In this document: positions 6,430 through 15,455 of the stretch, piece after piece
Layout: each line of letters starts with the position of its first letter
Numbering within the stretch: position 1 is the stretch's first letter
Origin: Clostridium sp. CAG:762
Lineage (GTDB): Bacteria > Bacillota_I > Bacilli_A > RF39 > UBA660
DNA: 25,966 nt
Direction of reading: 5' to 3'
Assembly (NCBI GenBank): GCA_000432575.1
Contig: HF996807.1
Coordinates: 1,218-27,183 of the forward strand
Made by a program: the position numbers and the translations under genes
The notes under the pieces: model-generated
What the model saw: only the letters and a program-made list of their open reading frames with translations
The model's database searches: none
Told to the model about the DNA's origin: nothing

Positions 6430-8415
6430 ATGAGTTTAACTTCATTAAAAGGTGTAGGCCCAAAAACCTTAGCACTTTTAAACAAATTAAACATCAATAA
6501 TGAAAATGATTTAATCAATTATTATCCATATCGCTACGAAGTAATAAAAAGAAGTAATTTAAATGAACTAAACGATATAGATAATATCATTATAGATGGC
6601 GTAGTAGAAAGCAAACCTACTATCTATTACTTTGGTAAATTAAAAAAGATAAGTTTTCGCATATGTGCCAAAAATCAAATATTTAATGTAAGTGTTTATA
6701 ACCAAGTATATCTAATGAAAGAATTAAATCTAGGAACAACCATCACCATCATAGGCAAATATAACAAAACGAAAAATGCTATAATTGCAAATAAAATAAA
6801 ATTAGAACCACTACCAGATGTACCTGTTATAGAAAGCATTTATCATACAATAAATGGAATTAATATTAAAACTATCAGTAAAATCATAAAAAGTTTATTA
6901 GAAACAACTCATAACTATCCTGATTTTATTCCATCTTACTTAACACAAAAATACGATTTTATAGATAAAGAAACTGCTCTCAAAGAAATACATAAGCCAA
7001 CATCACTTAGTTTATTAAAAAAAGCAAGACTCAGATTAAAATATGAAGAATTATTTAGATATATGTTAAAAATAACATACCTAAAAAACAAAATCAAATA
7101 TGATGATAAAGCAATAAAAAGAGATATCGATTATGAAAAAGTTAATAGTTTTATCAATAACTTATCATATGAATTAACCATAGATCAAAAAAAAGCCATC
7201 AAAGAAATACTTGATGATATGTCCTCCAATAAAAGAATGAATCGACTATTACAAGGCGATGTAGGAAGTGGAAAGACAATAGTATCTTTTGTTGCTAGTT
7301 ATGCTAACTATTTATCAGGTTATCAATGTGCCCTAATGGTACCTACTGAAATACTTGCTAAACAACATTATGAAAATGCCACTAAAATTTTTAAAGATAC
7401 AGGCATGACAATTGATATATTAACTTCTAGCACGAAAGCAAAAGAGAAAAAAGAAATATATAATAGATTAAATACTGGTATAACCAATTTAGTTATAGGA
7501 ACCCAATCCTTAATTCAAGAAACCATCACATATCATAATCTAGGCTTAGTAATTACTGATGAACAACATCGTTTTGGCGTGGCTCAAAGAAATAACTTAA
7601 AAAACAAAGGAATAATGCCTGACATGTTATCCATGAGTGCAACTCCCATACCAAGAACGTATGCTTTAACTATCTATGGTGATTTAGATGTAACTAATAT
7701 TAAAACAAAACCAGTAGGAAGAAAAGAGATAATTACCAAAGTATTTTTAGAAGAAAACATTTTAGGAGTCCTAGAAGGCATGAACAAAGAACTCTTATCC
7801 AAACATCAAATATATGTAATTGCACCTTCCATTGAAGAAAATATAAACGACACCGAAAGTGTAGCATCATTAGATATAAAAATGAATAAAGCATTCGGCC
7901 ACAAATACAAAATTGGAGTTGTCCATGGTAAATTAGATTCTTTAGAAAAAGAAAAAGTTATGGAGGATTTTGAAAAAGGGAAAATAAATATTTTAATATC
8001 AACAACTGTTATTGAAGTAGGACTTGATATTAAAAATGCCTCAATGATAGTTATCTTTGATGCCAATATGTTTGGCTTATCAACATTACATCAACTAAGA
8101 GGAAGAGTAGGAAGAAGTGATATTCAAAGTTATTGTTATTTAGTATCAAAATCTTTTGATAAAAGACTAAATATGCTAGAACATACAAACGATGGTTTTG
8201 AGATAGCTGAGTATGATTTTAATAATCGCGGTGAAGGAGAATTGTTTGGAATAAGACAAAGTGGTACAAATAGTTTTCTCTTAGCAGATATAAGAAAAGA
8301 TTTTAAAATATTATTACATGCCAAAGATGATGCCGTAGAATTTTTAAATAACAACAAACAAGAAGAGTATCCAAATATTTATAATGAATTAATAAATACA
8401 AATAATTTAGAATAA
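6430..8415 (+). CDS. recG: ATP-dependent DNA helicase RecG
   Basis: A branch-migrating helicase that remodels stalled replication forks and Holliday junctions. The N-terminal wedge/OB region (about 1-220) begins LTSLKGVGPKTLALL, which is typical of RecG. The superfamily 2 core has Walker A GDVGSGKT (276-283), DEQHRFGVAQR (Asp377-His380), SMSATPIPRT, a TTVIEVGLDIKNA motif and the motif VI segment LHQLRGRVGRS. The C terminus carries FNNRGEGELFGIRQSG, as in the family. At 661 residues it is near the usual 670-690. RBS AGGAGGGGG precedes the ATG. It is transcribed alone from its own consensus promoter. Confidence 0.96.
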   Translation: MSLTSLKGVGPKTLALLNKLNINNENDLINYYPYRYEVIKRSNLNELNDIDNIIIDGVVESKPTIYYFGKLKKISFRICAKNQIFNVSVYNQVYLMKELNLGTTITIIGKYNKTKNAIIANKIKLEPLPDVPVIESIYHTINGINIKTISKIIKSLLETTHNYPDFIPSYLTQKYDFIDKETALKEIHKPTSLSLLKKARLRLKYEELFRYMLKITYLKNKIKYDDKAIKRDIDYEKVNSFINNLSYELTIDQKKAIKEILDDMSSNKRMNRLLQGDVGSGKTIVSFVASYANYLSGYQCALMVPTEILAKQHYENATKIFKDTGMTIDILTSSTKAKEKKEIYNRLNTGITNLVIGTQSLIQETITYHNLGLVITDEQHRFGVAQRNNLKNKGIMPDMLSMSATPIPRTYALTIYGDLDVTNIKTKPVGRKEIITKVFLEENILGVLEGMNKELLSKHQIYVIAPSIEENINDTESVASLDIKMNKAFGHKYKIGVVHGKLDSLEKEKVMEDFEKGKINILISTTVIEVGLDIKNASMIVIFDANMFGLSTLHQLRGRVGRSDIQSYCYLVSKSFDKRLNMLEHTNDGFEIAEYDFNNRGEGELFGIRQSGTNSFLLADIRKDFKILLHAKDDAVEFLNNNKQEEYPNIYNELINTNNLE

Positions 8416-8428
8416 AAGATTATTTTCT
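8400..8428 (+). terminator. Possible AU-only terminator after recG
   Basis: AAATAAT (8400-8406) pairs with ATTATTT (8419-8425) around the recG stop, followed by a short T/C tract. The stem has no G-C pair, so its strength is doubtful. Confidence 0.35.
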
Positions 8429-8456
8429 TGTACTTTTTCATATTTTTTGCTATAAT
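8428..8456 (+). promoter_or_regulatory. Promoter of the GH31-type gene
   Basis: TTGTAC (8428-8433), a 17-nt spacer and TATAAT (8451-8456) preceded by TGC, an extended -10. This is among the strongest promoters in the window. Confidence 0.75.
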
Positions 8457-8484
8457 CTTAATAGAATAAGAGAAGGGTGATAGC

Positions 8485-10854
8485 ATGGCTAGTTTATCAA
8501 AATATTTTATTAAGGATGATAATTGTACTATAGCTAGAAAAGACACAATATTTCAAGGATTAAAATATCGTATTACAATTTTAACAGAAAGACTAGTAAG
8601 ATTAGAATATAACGAAAAAGGCATTTTTGAAGATAGACCAACCCAGTTAGTAATTAATCGTAACTTTGAAAAGCCTGTATTTAGTGTTAAAGAAACAACT
8701 AATAGTTTAGAAATTAAAACAAAGTATTTTATCTTAAACTATGCTAAAGAAAAACCTTTTAAAGGTAGTAAATTAATGCCAGGTAAAAATTTAACCATAA
8801 GATTGCGTAACAGTGAGCGTTTTTGGTATTATAATCATCCTGAAGTTAGAAATTTTGGTGGAACAAATATTAGTTTAGACGAAGATAATAAATTACAAAA
8901 TGGTTTATTTTCTATGGATGGATTCGTTACCCTAGATGATTCTAAAAATTTAGTTATCAATAATGACGAATATGTAAAAAGAGAAAAAGACCTCATTGAT
9001 ATATATGTTTTCTTATATCGCAAAGATTTTGGCTTATGCTTAAGAGACTATTATGCTCTAACGGGAATGCCTTCAATGATACCAAGATATGCCTTAGGTA
9101 ACTTTTGGAGTAAAGACGAACCGTACACCGAAGAAGAAGTATTAGATATTGCAAATAAATTTAAAATCAATAAAATCCCATTATCAGTAATACTTTTAAG
9201 AAACAAATGGCATGATAATCTATCTAATTATAATTTCTCTTCATCACTATTTAATAATCCCAAAGAAATGATAAGCAAGTTAAATGAAGAAGGAATAATC
9301 CTAGGCTTAACAGTAAACCCTAACAACATAATAACAAATAAAGATATTAACTATAATAACATAAAAACACTACTTAGTGTCAATGATGGAAAACAAGTTA
9401 ATTTAATCCCGTTCAGCAACAAAACATTAGCTATTTATTTTAAAATACTAATTAAAAACCTAGAAGATATTGGCATAAATTTATTTAACATTGATTATTA
9501 CAACAAAAAAGATTTAAATGACATGTGGCTTGCTACTCATTATCATTATGCCAACAGCAATAAAGGTGAAGCACTAAGAGGATTAGTCATGGCAAGAAAT
9601 AGCATGATTGCCGCGCACAGATATCCTATCTTGTATTCAGGAAATACTAAAGTAAGTTGGGAAACACTAAACAAACTTCCATTTTATAACTTATCCTCTT
9701 CCAACATGGGTATCTCTTGGTGGGCTCATGCTATCGGGGGCTACTTAGATGGTACCGAAGATGGGGAATTATTTATGAGATACGTCCAGTTTGGAACATA
9801 CTCACCAATTATGATGCTTGCCAGTGAAGGTGGCAAATATTATAAAAGAGAACCATGGAAATGGAATGCCAGCCACCTCGTAGTAATAAGAGATTATATG
9901 CAACTAAGACAAAGATTAATCCCTTATATTTATAGTGAAGGATATGTCTACTATAAAACAGGTCTTCCTTTAGTACAACCATTATACTATAAATATCCAG
10001 TTATTTATGATGAACCCGTATACAAAAATGAATATTACTTTGGTTCACAATTACTTGTGGCTCCAATTACATATCATAAAGAATATCTAATGGATAGAGT
10101 AATTCAAAAATTATACATACCTGAAGGCATGTGGTATGATTTTAAAACAGGTAAAAAATTTCCTGGAAATCATTACTATATAAGTTTCTATAAAGACGAA
10201 GACTATCCAGTATTTTGTAAAGCAGGAGGAATCATAGTCTTATCCAATGATTACATGAAAACAGCATTACCTACAAATTTAGAGATACATATCTTCCCAG
10301 GAATGTCCAATACTTACAAATTGTATGAAGATGATGGAATAACCAACCTATACAAAGAAAACTATTATTTACTTACGTCGATAGACTATAATTATCGGTC
10401 TAATAACTACACAGTAATAATTAGACCACTAGATGGAAAAACAGGCATCGTACCACCTTTAAGAAACTACAAAATTCGATTTAGAAACACAAAAAAAGCC
10501 GATGATGTTATTGTTTACGCAGGAGAAAACAAAATTGATGTCAAAAATTACGTAGATGGTAATGATTTCATTTTAGAAATAGAAAACGTATCTACTACAG
10601 AACAATTAACCATCAATTGTAAAGGAAAAGATATAGAAATAGATGCCACAAGAGTTATCAACGAAGAAATAATAAGCATCCTAAGTGATGTTAAAATAGA
10701 AACAAAACTTAAGATTAAAATAGAAAGTATCTTCTTTAGCAATTTATCAATAAAAAAGAAAAGAATTGAAATCAAAAAACTCAAAAAAAATGGTTTAGAC
10801 AAAAATTTCATTAAAATGTTTATAAAACTACTTGAATATATTAGTGAAATATAA
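8485..10854 (+). CDS. GH31 family protein with replaced active-site residues
   Basis: A 789-residue protein with the GH31 layout: an N-terminal beta-sandwich, a TIM barrel from about 200 to 530, then beta-sandwich domains. Family signatures are clear: GNFWSKDEPYTEEEV, AAHRYPILYSGNT, SWWAHAIGG, and YVQFGTYSPIM. The motif with the nucleophile position is NIDYYN (Asp337 kept). Several other pocket positions differ from active GH31 enzymes. The acid/base Asp of SGDT is Asn387. The Asp of the HDIGG motif is Ala416. The Asp of the DxDWH motif is Arg239 (RNKWH). The Arg and His of SPxxRxHS are Met444 and Ala446. The last ~70 residues are a basic helical extension not typical of the family. There is no signal peptide, so it is cytoplasmic. 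Fold assignment is firm; alpha-glucosidase activity is doubtful. Confidence 0.9.
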   Translation: MASLSKYFIKDDNCTIARKDTIFQGLKYRITILTERLVRLEYNEKGIFEDRPTQLVINRNFEKPVFSVKETTNSLEIKTKYFILNYAKEKPFKGSKLMPGKNLTIRLRNSERFWYYNHPEVRNFGGTNISLDEDNKLQNGLFSMDGFVTLDDSKNLVINNDEYVKREKDLIDIYVFLYRKDFGLCLRDYYALTGMPSMIPRYALGNFWSKDEPYTEEEVLDIANKFKINKIPLSVILLRNKWHDNLSNYNFSSSLFNNPKEMISKLNEEGIILGLTVNPNNIITNKDINYNNIKTLLSVNDGKQVNLIPFSNKTLAIYFKILIKNLEDIGINLFNIDYYNKKDLNDMWLATHYHYANSNKGEALRGLVMARNSMIAAHRYPILYSGNTKVSWETLNKLPFYNLSSSNMGISWWAHAIGGYLDGTEDGELFMRYVQFGTYSPIMMLASEGGKYYKREPWKWNASHLVVIRDYMQLRQRLIPYIYSEGYVYYKTGLPLVQPLYYKYPVIYDEPVYKNEYYFGSQLLVAPITYHKEYLMDRVIQKLYIPEGMWYDFKTGKKFPGNHYYISFYKDEDYPVFCKAGGIIVLSNDYMKTALPTNLEIHIFPGMSNTYKLYEDDGITNLYKENYYLLTSIDYNYRSNNYTVIIRPLDGKTGIVPPLRNYKIRFRNTKKADDVIVYAGENKIDVKNYVDGNDFILEIENVSTTEQLTINCKGKDIEIDATRVINEEIISILSDVKIETKLKIKIESIFFSNLSIKKKRIEIKKLKKNGLDKNFIKMFIKLLEYISEI

Positions 10855-10860
10855 TATAAT
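10832..10860 (+). promoter_or_regulatory. Promoter of the Leu T-box transcript, inside the GH31 gene end
   Basis: TTGAAT (10832-10837), a 17-nt spacer and TATAAT (10855-10860). The -35 and spacer lie within the last codons of the GH31 gene. Predicted initiation near 10867 fits the first T-box stem at 10871. Confidence 0.72.
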
Positions 10861-10866
10861 TAGTAA

Positions 10867-11062
10867 AAAGCAAATGCAAAGAAGTAGTAATAAATTAGTA
10901 TTTTGAAAGAGAGTTTGTGATAGGTGAAAGCAAACAAATACGAGTTTATGAACTTGTCTTTACTAATCCATTTGTCGGGGAAACCCGTTATCAAAAAAAG
11001 TTATAAGGTAGGATGGTACCGCGTGAATAATACGCTCCTAAAAAGGGGTGTATTTTATTTTA
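10867..11062 (+). promoter_or_regulatory. T-box leader, leucine specific, ahead of leuS
   Basis: Stem I: basal CAAATG (10871-10876) pairs with CATTTG (10969-10974), and AAAG (10878-10881) with CTTT (10958-10961). The specifier loop faces an AGTA S-turn-like sequence and contains CTT (10953-10955) followed by G, a leucine codon. AGAGAGT marks the distal arm near 10909. Stem III is CGGGG/CCCG near 10976-10987. The T-box proper, GGATGGTACCGCG, is at 11011-11023 with TGGT at 11014-11017. A terminator hairpin follows. It would sense uncharged tRNA-Leu. Confidence 0.92.
11031..11062 (+). terminator. Conditional terminator of the Leu T-box
   Basis: TACGCTCCT (11031-11039) pairs with AGGGGTGTA (11044-11052), including two G-U pairs, followed by TTTTATTTT. 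Confidence 0.82.
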
Positions 11063-11075
11063 AGGAAGTGAAGTT

Positions 11076-11417
11076 ATGCAAATATTATATGAACTTATAA
11101 TTGTCTATTTTATATTATTTATTGCTTATTATCTATTACTAGGACTGAAATATCGCAAGTATGATAAAAACAAATTGCCAATGGAAATTACATATTTAAA
11201 AAGTTTATATAAAGTAGAGATTAACAAAGATAATTATCATAAATACCATTTAATATGTATAATTGTTAATTCCTTAATTATGACTATCATATACATGATA
11301 ATAAGCAAGTTAATCAAAGGCTTTATATGGCAATTACTTGTAGGATTCATCTTATTAATGCTACTAATTATCATAGCCTATGGCTTACTTGGCAGGATTT
11401 ATGGAAACAAAGACTAA
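11076..11417 (+). CDS. Small three-TM membrane protein of unknown function, T-box controlled
   Basis: A 113-residue protein, RBS AAGGAAGTGAAG before the ATG. Predicted membrane segments lie at about 5-24, 58-78 and 83-106. A cytoplasmic-looking basic loop between the first two contains KYRKYDKNKLPMEITYLKSLYK, the only hydrophilic stretch. I do not recognise a named family. It is the first gene after the Leu T-box and ends 19 nt before leuS, so it is induced together with the synthetase when leucyl-tRNA is scarce. That position would suit an amino-acid-related membrane function, but three segments are too few for a typical permease, and no substrate motif is visible. Confidence 0.75.
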   Translation: MQILYELIIVYFILFIAYYLLLGLKYRKYDKNKLPMEITYLKSLYKVEINKDNYHKYHLICIIVNSLIMTIIYMIISKLIKGFIWQLLVGFILLMLLIIIAYGLLGRIYGNKD

Positions 11418-11436
11418 TAATTAAAGGAGAATAATT

Positions 11437-13827
11437 ATGTACAATTTTAGAAAAGTAGAAAAAAAATGGATTAAATATTGGGATGAACATGAAACATTTA
11501 AAACTGATATACATGATTTTAGCAAACCTAAATATTATGTTTTAGATATGTTTCCATATCCATCAGGAGTAGGCCTACATGCTGGCCATCCAGAAGGCTA
11601 CACAGCCACGGATATTATCGCAAGAATGAAAAGAATGCAAGGGTATAACGTCTTACATCCAATGGGATGGGATGCTTTTGGTTTACCTGCCGAACAATAT
11701 GCAATTACCACAGGTAATCATCCTTCTTCATTCACAAGTGAAAATATCAAAACCTTCAAAGAACAACTAAAATCTTTAGGATTTTCTTATGACTGGTCGC
11801 GTGAGTTATCAACCGCAGATCCTAAATTTTATAAATGGACTCAATGGATATTTAAACAATTATTTTTAGACAATTTAGCAATATACAAAGATATGCCTGT
11901 TAACTTTTGCGAAGAATTAGGAACAGTATTATCAAATGATGAAATAATTGATGGCAAAAGCGAACGTGGAGGCTACCCAGTAATTAGAAAAAACATGAAA
12001 CAATGGGTTATTGATATTCCTAAATACGCCGAAGTATTACTTGACGGACTAAACGATATCGACTGGCCTAACTCCACCAAAGAAATTCAAAGAAATTGGA
12101 TAGGTAAAAGCATCGGAGCTCACGTCAAATTCAAAATCAAAAATACCGACGAAACATTCACCGTATTTACAACAAGATGTGATACCTTATTCGGGGCAAC
12201 TTACTGTGTCATGGCACCCGAACATGAACTCGTTGACAAAATTACCACAAGTGATAGAAAAGAAGAAATCCTTGCTTATAAAAAAGAATGTGCTAACAAA
12301 AGTGAACTAGAAAGAACAGATTTAAACAAAAACAAAACAGGAGTCTTTACTGGAGCTTATGCCATCAATCCTGTAAATGGTAAAGAAATACCTATCTGGA
12401 TAAGCGATTACGTTTTAGTCTCTTATGGAACTGGAGCTATCATGGCCGTACCAGCCCATGATGAACGTGATTATGAATTTGCTAAAAAATTTAACCTAGA
12501 AATAATTCCAGTCATCAGTGGAGGAGACATCACCCAAAATGCCTACACAGGTGATGGAGAACACATCAACTCAGACTTCCTAAACGGATTAAACAAAGAA
12601 GATGCCATCAATAAAATGATAGAGTACCTAACCACCAACAAATGTGGTAGCAAAAAAATCAATTATAGACTAAGAGAATGGATTTTTGCCAGACAAAGAT
12701 ATTGGGGAGAACCAGTTCCTATTATTCACCTAGAAAATGGAAAAAACATAGCCCTAGAAGATAAAGACCTACCACTTATATTGCCAGTTTTAAAAGATTA
12801 TAAAGGCAAAAATGGTAAAGCACCACTTGATAACGACATTAACTGGAAAAATGTTACTATTAATGGAATCAAAGGTGAAAGAGAAACATCGACAATGCCT
12901 GGCGCGGCAGGTTCATCATGGTACTATTTAAGATATATAGATCCCCACAATGATGAAACTTTAGGCGACTACGAATTACTCAAACATTGGATGCCAGTCG
13001 ACCTATACATCGGTGGACCAGAACATGCAGTTGGCCATTTATTATATTCAAGAATGTGGAACAACTACTTATATAAAAAAGGACTATCACCAGTTAAAGA
13101 ACCATTCCAAAAATTAGTACATCAAGGCATGATACTTGGTGAAAACGGCATAAAAATGGGCAAAAGATTTCCAAAATATGTAATAAATCCTAGTGATATT
13201 GTAAATAGCCACGGAGCGGATACTCTAAGACTATATGAAATGTTTATGGGACCACTTGAAGCAGATAAACCATGGTCTAACTCAGGAATTGATGGAGCCA
13301 AGAAATTCATTGACAGAATATATAGAATCTTTGAAGAAAATAAAATAGTCAAAGATAACAACAAAAACCTAGAAAAAATATATAACCAAACCATAAAAAA
13401 AGTAACTGAAGATTATGAGAGTCTAAACTTTAACACAGCAATATCTCAATTAATGATATTTATTAATGCTGTTTATAAGGAGGGAAATTTACCTTATGAA
13501 TATGCCATCGGTTTTACCAAAATACTTAGCCCAGTCTGTCCATTCTTGGCAGAACACATATGGGAAATACTAGGTAATAAAGATACCATTACATATGAAA
13601 AATGGCCAACATATAATGAAGAAGTATTAAAAGAAGATAACATAACCATAGCCATTCAAGTAAATGGTAAACTAAGAGATACTATCAATGTAAGCATCAA
13701 CGATAATGAAGAAGAAATTAAAAACAAAGCACTTAATGCTAGTAACATAATCAAACACATAGAAGGAAAAGAAATAATCAAAGTAATTATAATACCTAAA
13801 AAAATAGTTAATATAGTGATTAAATAG
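11437..13827 (+). CDS. leuS: Leucyl-tRNA synthetase
   Basis: A class I synthetase, 796 residues, close to the bacterial norm. HIGH-type motif HAGHP (48-52) follows PYPSGVGL. The CP1 editing domain has TVFTTRCDTLFGATYCVMAPEH and GTGAIMAVPAHDERD, which holds the conserved editing Asp. WIFARQRYWGEPVP and PGAAGSSWYYLRYID mark the return to the core. The KMSKS loop reads KMGKR (573-577), with Ser to Gly and Ser to Arg changes relative to the textbook motif. The C terminus has VNGKLRDTI, as in bacterial LeuRS. RBS AAAGGAG precedes the ATG. Expression is governed by the Leu T-box. Confidence 0.97.
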   Translation: MYNFRKVEKKWIKYWDEHETFKTDIHDFSKPKYYVLDMFPYPSGVGLHAGHPEGYTATDIIARMKRMQGYNVLHPMGWDAFGLPAEQYAITTGNHPSSFTSENIKTFKEQLKSLGFSYDWSRELSTADPKFYKWTQWIFKQLFLDNLAIYKDMPVNFCEELGTVLSNDEIIDGKSERGGYPVIRKNMKQWVIDIPKYAEVLLDGLNDIDWPNSTKEIQRNWIGKSIGAHVKFKIKNTDETFTVFTTRCDTLFGATYCVMAPEHELVDKITTSDRKEEILAYKKECANKSELERTDLNKNKTGVFTGAYAINPVNGKEIPIWISDYVLVSYGTGAIMAVPAHDERDYEFAKKFNLEIIPVISGGDITQNAYTGDGEHINSDFLNGLNKEDAINKMIEYLTTNKCGSKKINYRLREWIFARQRYWGEPVPIIHLENGKNIALEDKDLPLILPVLKDYKGKNGKAPLDNDINWKNVTINGIKGERETSTMPGAAGSSWYYLRYIDPHNDETLGDYELLKHWMPVDLYIGGPEHAVGHLLYSRMWNNYLYKKGLSPVKEPFQKLVHQGMILGENGIKMGKRFPKYVINPSDIVNSHGADTLRLYEMFMGPLEADKPWSNSGIDGAKKFIDRIYRIFEENKIVKDNNKNLEKIYNQTIKKVTEDYESLNFNTAISQLMIFINAVYKEGNLPYEYAIGFTKILSPVCPFLAEHIWEILGNKDTITYEKWPTYNEEVLKEDNITIAIQVNGKLRDTINVSINDNEEEIKNKALNASNIIKHIEGKEIIKVIIIPKKIVNIVIK

Positions 13828-13862
13828 AAGAGTGCTATAGATTTAGTATTCTTCTTTTTGCT
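13826..13862 (+). terminator. Terminator of leuS
   Basis: AGAAGAGTGCTA (13826-13837) pairs over 12 bp with TAGTATTCTTCT (13844-13855), with two G-U pairs, and is followed by TTTT. Confidence 0.85.
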
Positions 13863-13923
13863 ATTACTACGTCGTTTTAATTCTATAAATTCACTTATTT
13901 AATTTTAAAATATTTTAAAAATA

Positions 13924-13932
13924 TGTTATAAT
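13924..13932 (+). promoter_or_regulatory. Extended -10 promoter of the coiled-coil gene
   Basis: TGTTATAAT is an extended -10 with TATAAT at 13927-13932. No good -35 is needed or seen. The start of transcription would be about 22 nt before the gene. Confidence 0.6.
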
Positions 13933-13960
13933 TTATCTATATTTAGGAGGAAAAACTATT

Positions 13961-15361
13961 ATGTTATGGTTTAATAATAAAGAAAGAGTTAAATTAAAAG
14001 AAGAAATAAAAAAGTTAAAAGAAGAAAGAAATAAAATTGTAAAAGAAAAAAAACAAGAATTAAAAGAAATAACAGAAGAAAAAGATAAAGAATTAGAAGA
14101 ATGGGATAATCTTATTAAAGAATCACAACAAGAATTAAATAAAAACAAAGAAGAACAAAAAAGATTAGATAAAGAAATTGAAAAAGCAAAATTTCTTGAA
14201 ACTATTTATCAAAATGATAATAATATTAACAAATATGTCTCAATTGAACTAGATCATCTATCTCTTAATAGACACGATGAATTTAATGGAGAATGTCCTG
14301 AACTTGTCTATCACTATTTATACATATATTTAAGTATTGAAAATTTATCTCCCTATAGAATATTATCAACCGAAGTATCTTTTGATATATATAATCTTTT
14401 AGGAACAAAATTAGTTGATGATTTTAGCATAGAAAGCAGTAGAACCATCAAACAAGATAAATCTATAGTTATATCTTCAAACGGAGTATTAAGATACGGA
14501 ACAACATATGATAAATATCATGTTAATCCATCATTTATAAATAGATATGAACTAGAAACATTGATTGACGATAGAGAAACGGATAAATTAGTATTAAAAG
14601 TAAAAAAATTAAAACTAGTATTAGATATAGATGGAGAAAATAAAATAATAAATATTAATTTTTTTAAAAAAATAAAAAGAGAACCTAAAAAAAATAATTT
14701 AATTAACAATGAAGATTATAAAAATAATCAAAGTGAAAAAGATTTATTTAAGATAGAATTATTAAATGAGCTTAATAAAAGCAAAGATAAAACTAATTTA
14801 ATCTTAAAAACAGATACTTATAATATATTAGAAAAAGAAAAAAAATATAGAACAATTAAATATTATTTAAAGGATAATATTTCTAGACCTGTACTAACAT
14901 CTTATTCTCCATTAAAAATGGGAGGCATAGTAATAACAAATAGTTATACTCTTTATCATTTAAAGTGTAATTACCTTCCTAACATTAATATTTGTTTTAC
15001 TAAGGAGTGACAAGATAAAGAAAAACAATTATTTTTAAAAAAATATAACATAGATAAATCATTCCTTATTCAATCTGATTATCCAAATACATTAGATTAT
15101 TTTAAAAATATTATATTTGATGATGAAATTATTTTTAAAAAAAAAGAAATATTTAATCAAGTAAAAGAAAAAGAAAAAACAGGTTATTATGTTACAAAGA
15201 AAGGAAATAAAGTATCTTATAATCCATATTATTTAAAACAATCTATTCATATTTTAGATATAAAAGAAGATGAATTTATTGGAAAAATAAGTGAATTTAA
15301 ACTCTTTATTATAAATGAAAAAAATGAAATAGCATTAATATTACCTATTAAAACTTATTAA
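13961..15361 (+). pseudogene. Coiled-coil protein gene interrupted by one in-frame TGA
   Basis: The frame opens at 13961 (RBS TAGGAGG) and reaches TGA at 15008-15010 after 349 codons. The same frame then continues for 116 further sense codons to TAA at 15359-15361. In DNA this AT-rich such an open extension is unlikely by chance, and its composition (Lys, Glu, Ile, Asn, Tyr) matches the part before the TGA. Residues 5-75 form a Lys/Glu-rich coiled coil. Residues about 85-230 look beta-rich, then an alpha/beta C-terminal region follows. No signal peptide or membrane segment is visible, and I do not recognise the family. An AGA (Arg) to TGA change is the simplest history; read-through is the alternative. 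No start codon with an RBS restarts the second part. Confidence 0.72.
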
Positions 15362-15383
15362 CTATAATAATTCCATCGCACTA

Positions 15384-15398
15384 TAACAGCATAGCAAA
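15384..15398 (-). repeat. Recurrent intergenic motif, inverted copy
   Basis: On the - strand this reads TTTGCTATGCTGTTA, identical to the first 15 bases of the copies at 2409 and 25947. Unlike the others it does not follow a terminator read in the same direction. Confidence 0.5.
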
Positions 15399-15427
15399 AG
15401 AATAATAATCACACTAAATCACTAATT

Positions 15428-15440
15428 ACATAGACTATGT
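15428..15440. promoter_or_regulatory. Inverted repeat ahead of the LysM gene
   Basis: ACATAG and CTATGT flank a single A, ending 2 nt before the GGGAG RBS of the LysM gene. A possible operator; chance cannot be excluded at this length. Confidence 0.3.
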
Positions 15441-15455
15441 TAGGGAGTGATTAAT

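Noticed and set aside
15008..15010. TGA read as tryptophan (mycoplasma code)
   Set aside because: All other Trp codons in thrS, leuS, GH31 and others are TGG, and the exporter gene ends at a TGA that overlaps the next start. An interrupted gene or read-through fits better.
15002..15030. Restart of translation after the TGA using AAGGAG
   Set aside because: The only codon at proper spacing is ATA in another frame, which reaches a stop after a few codons.
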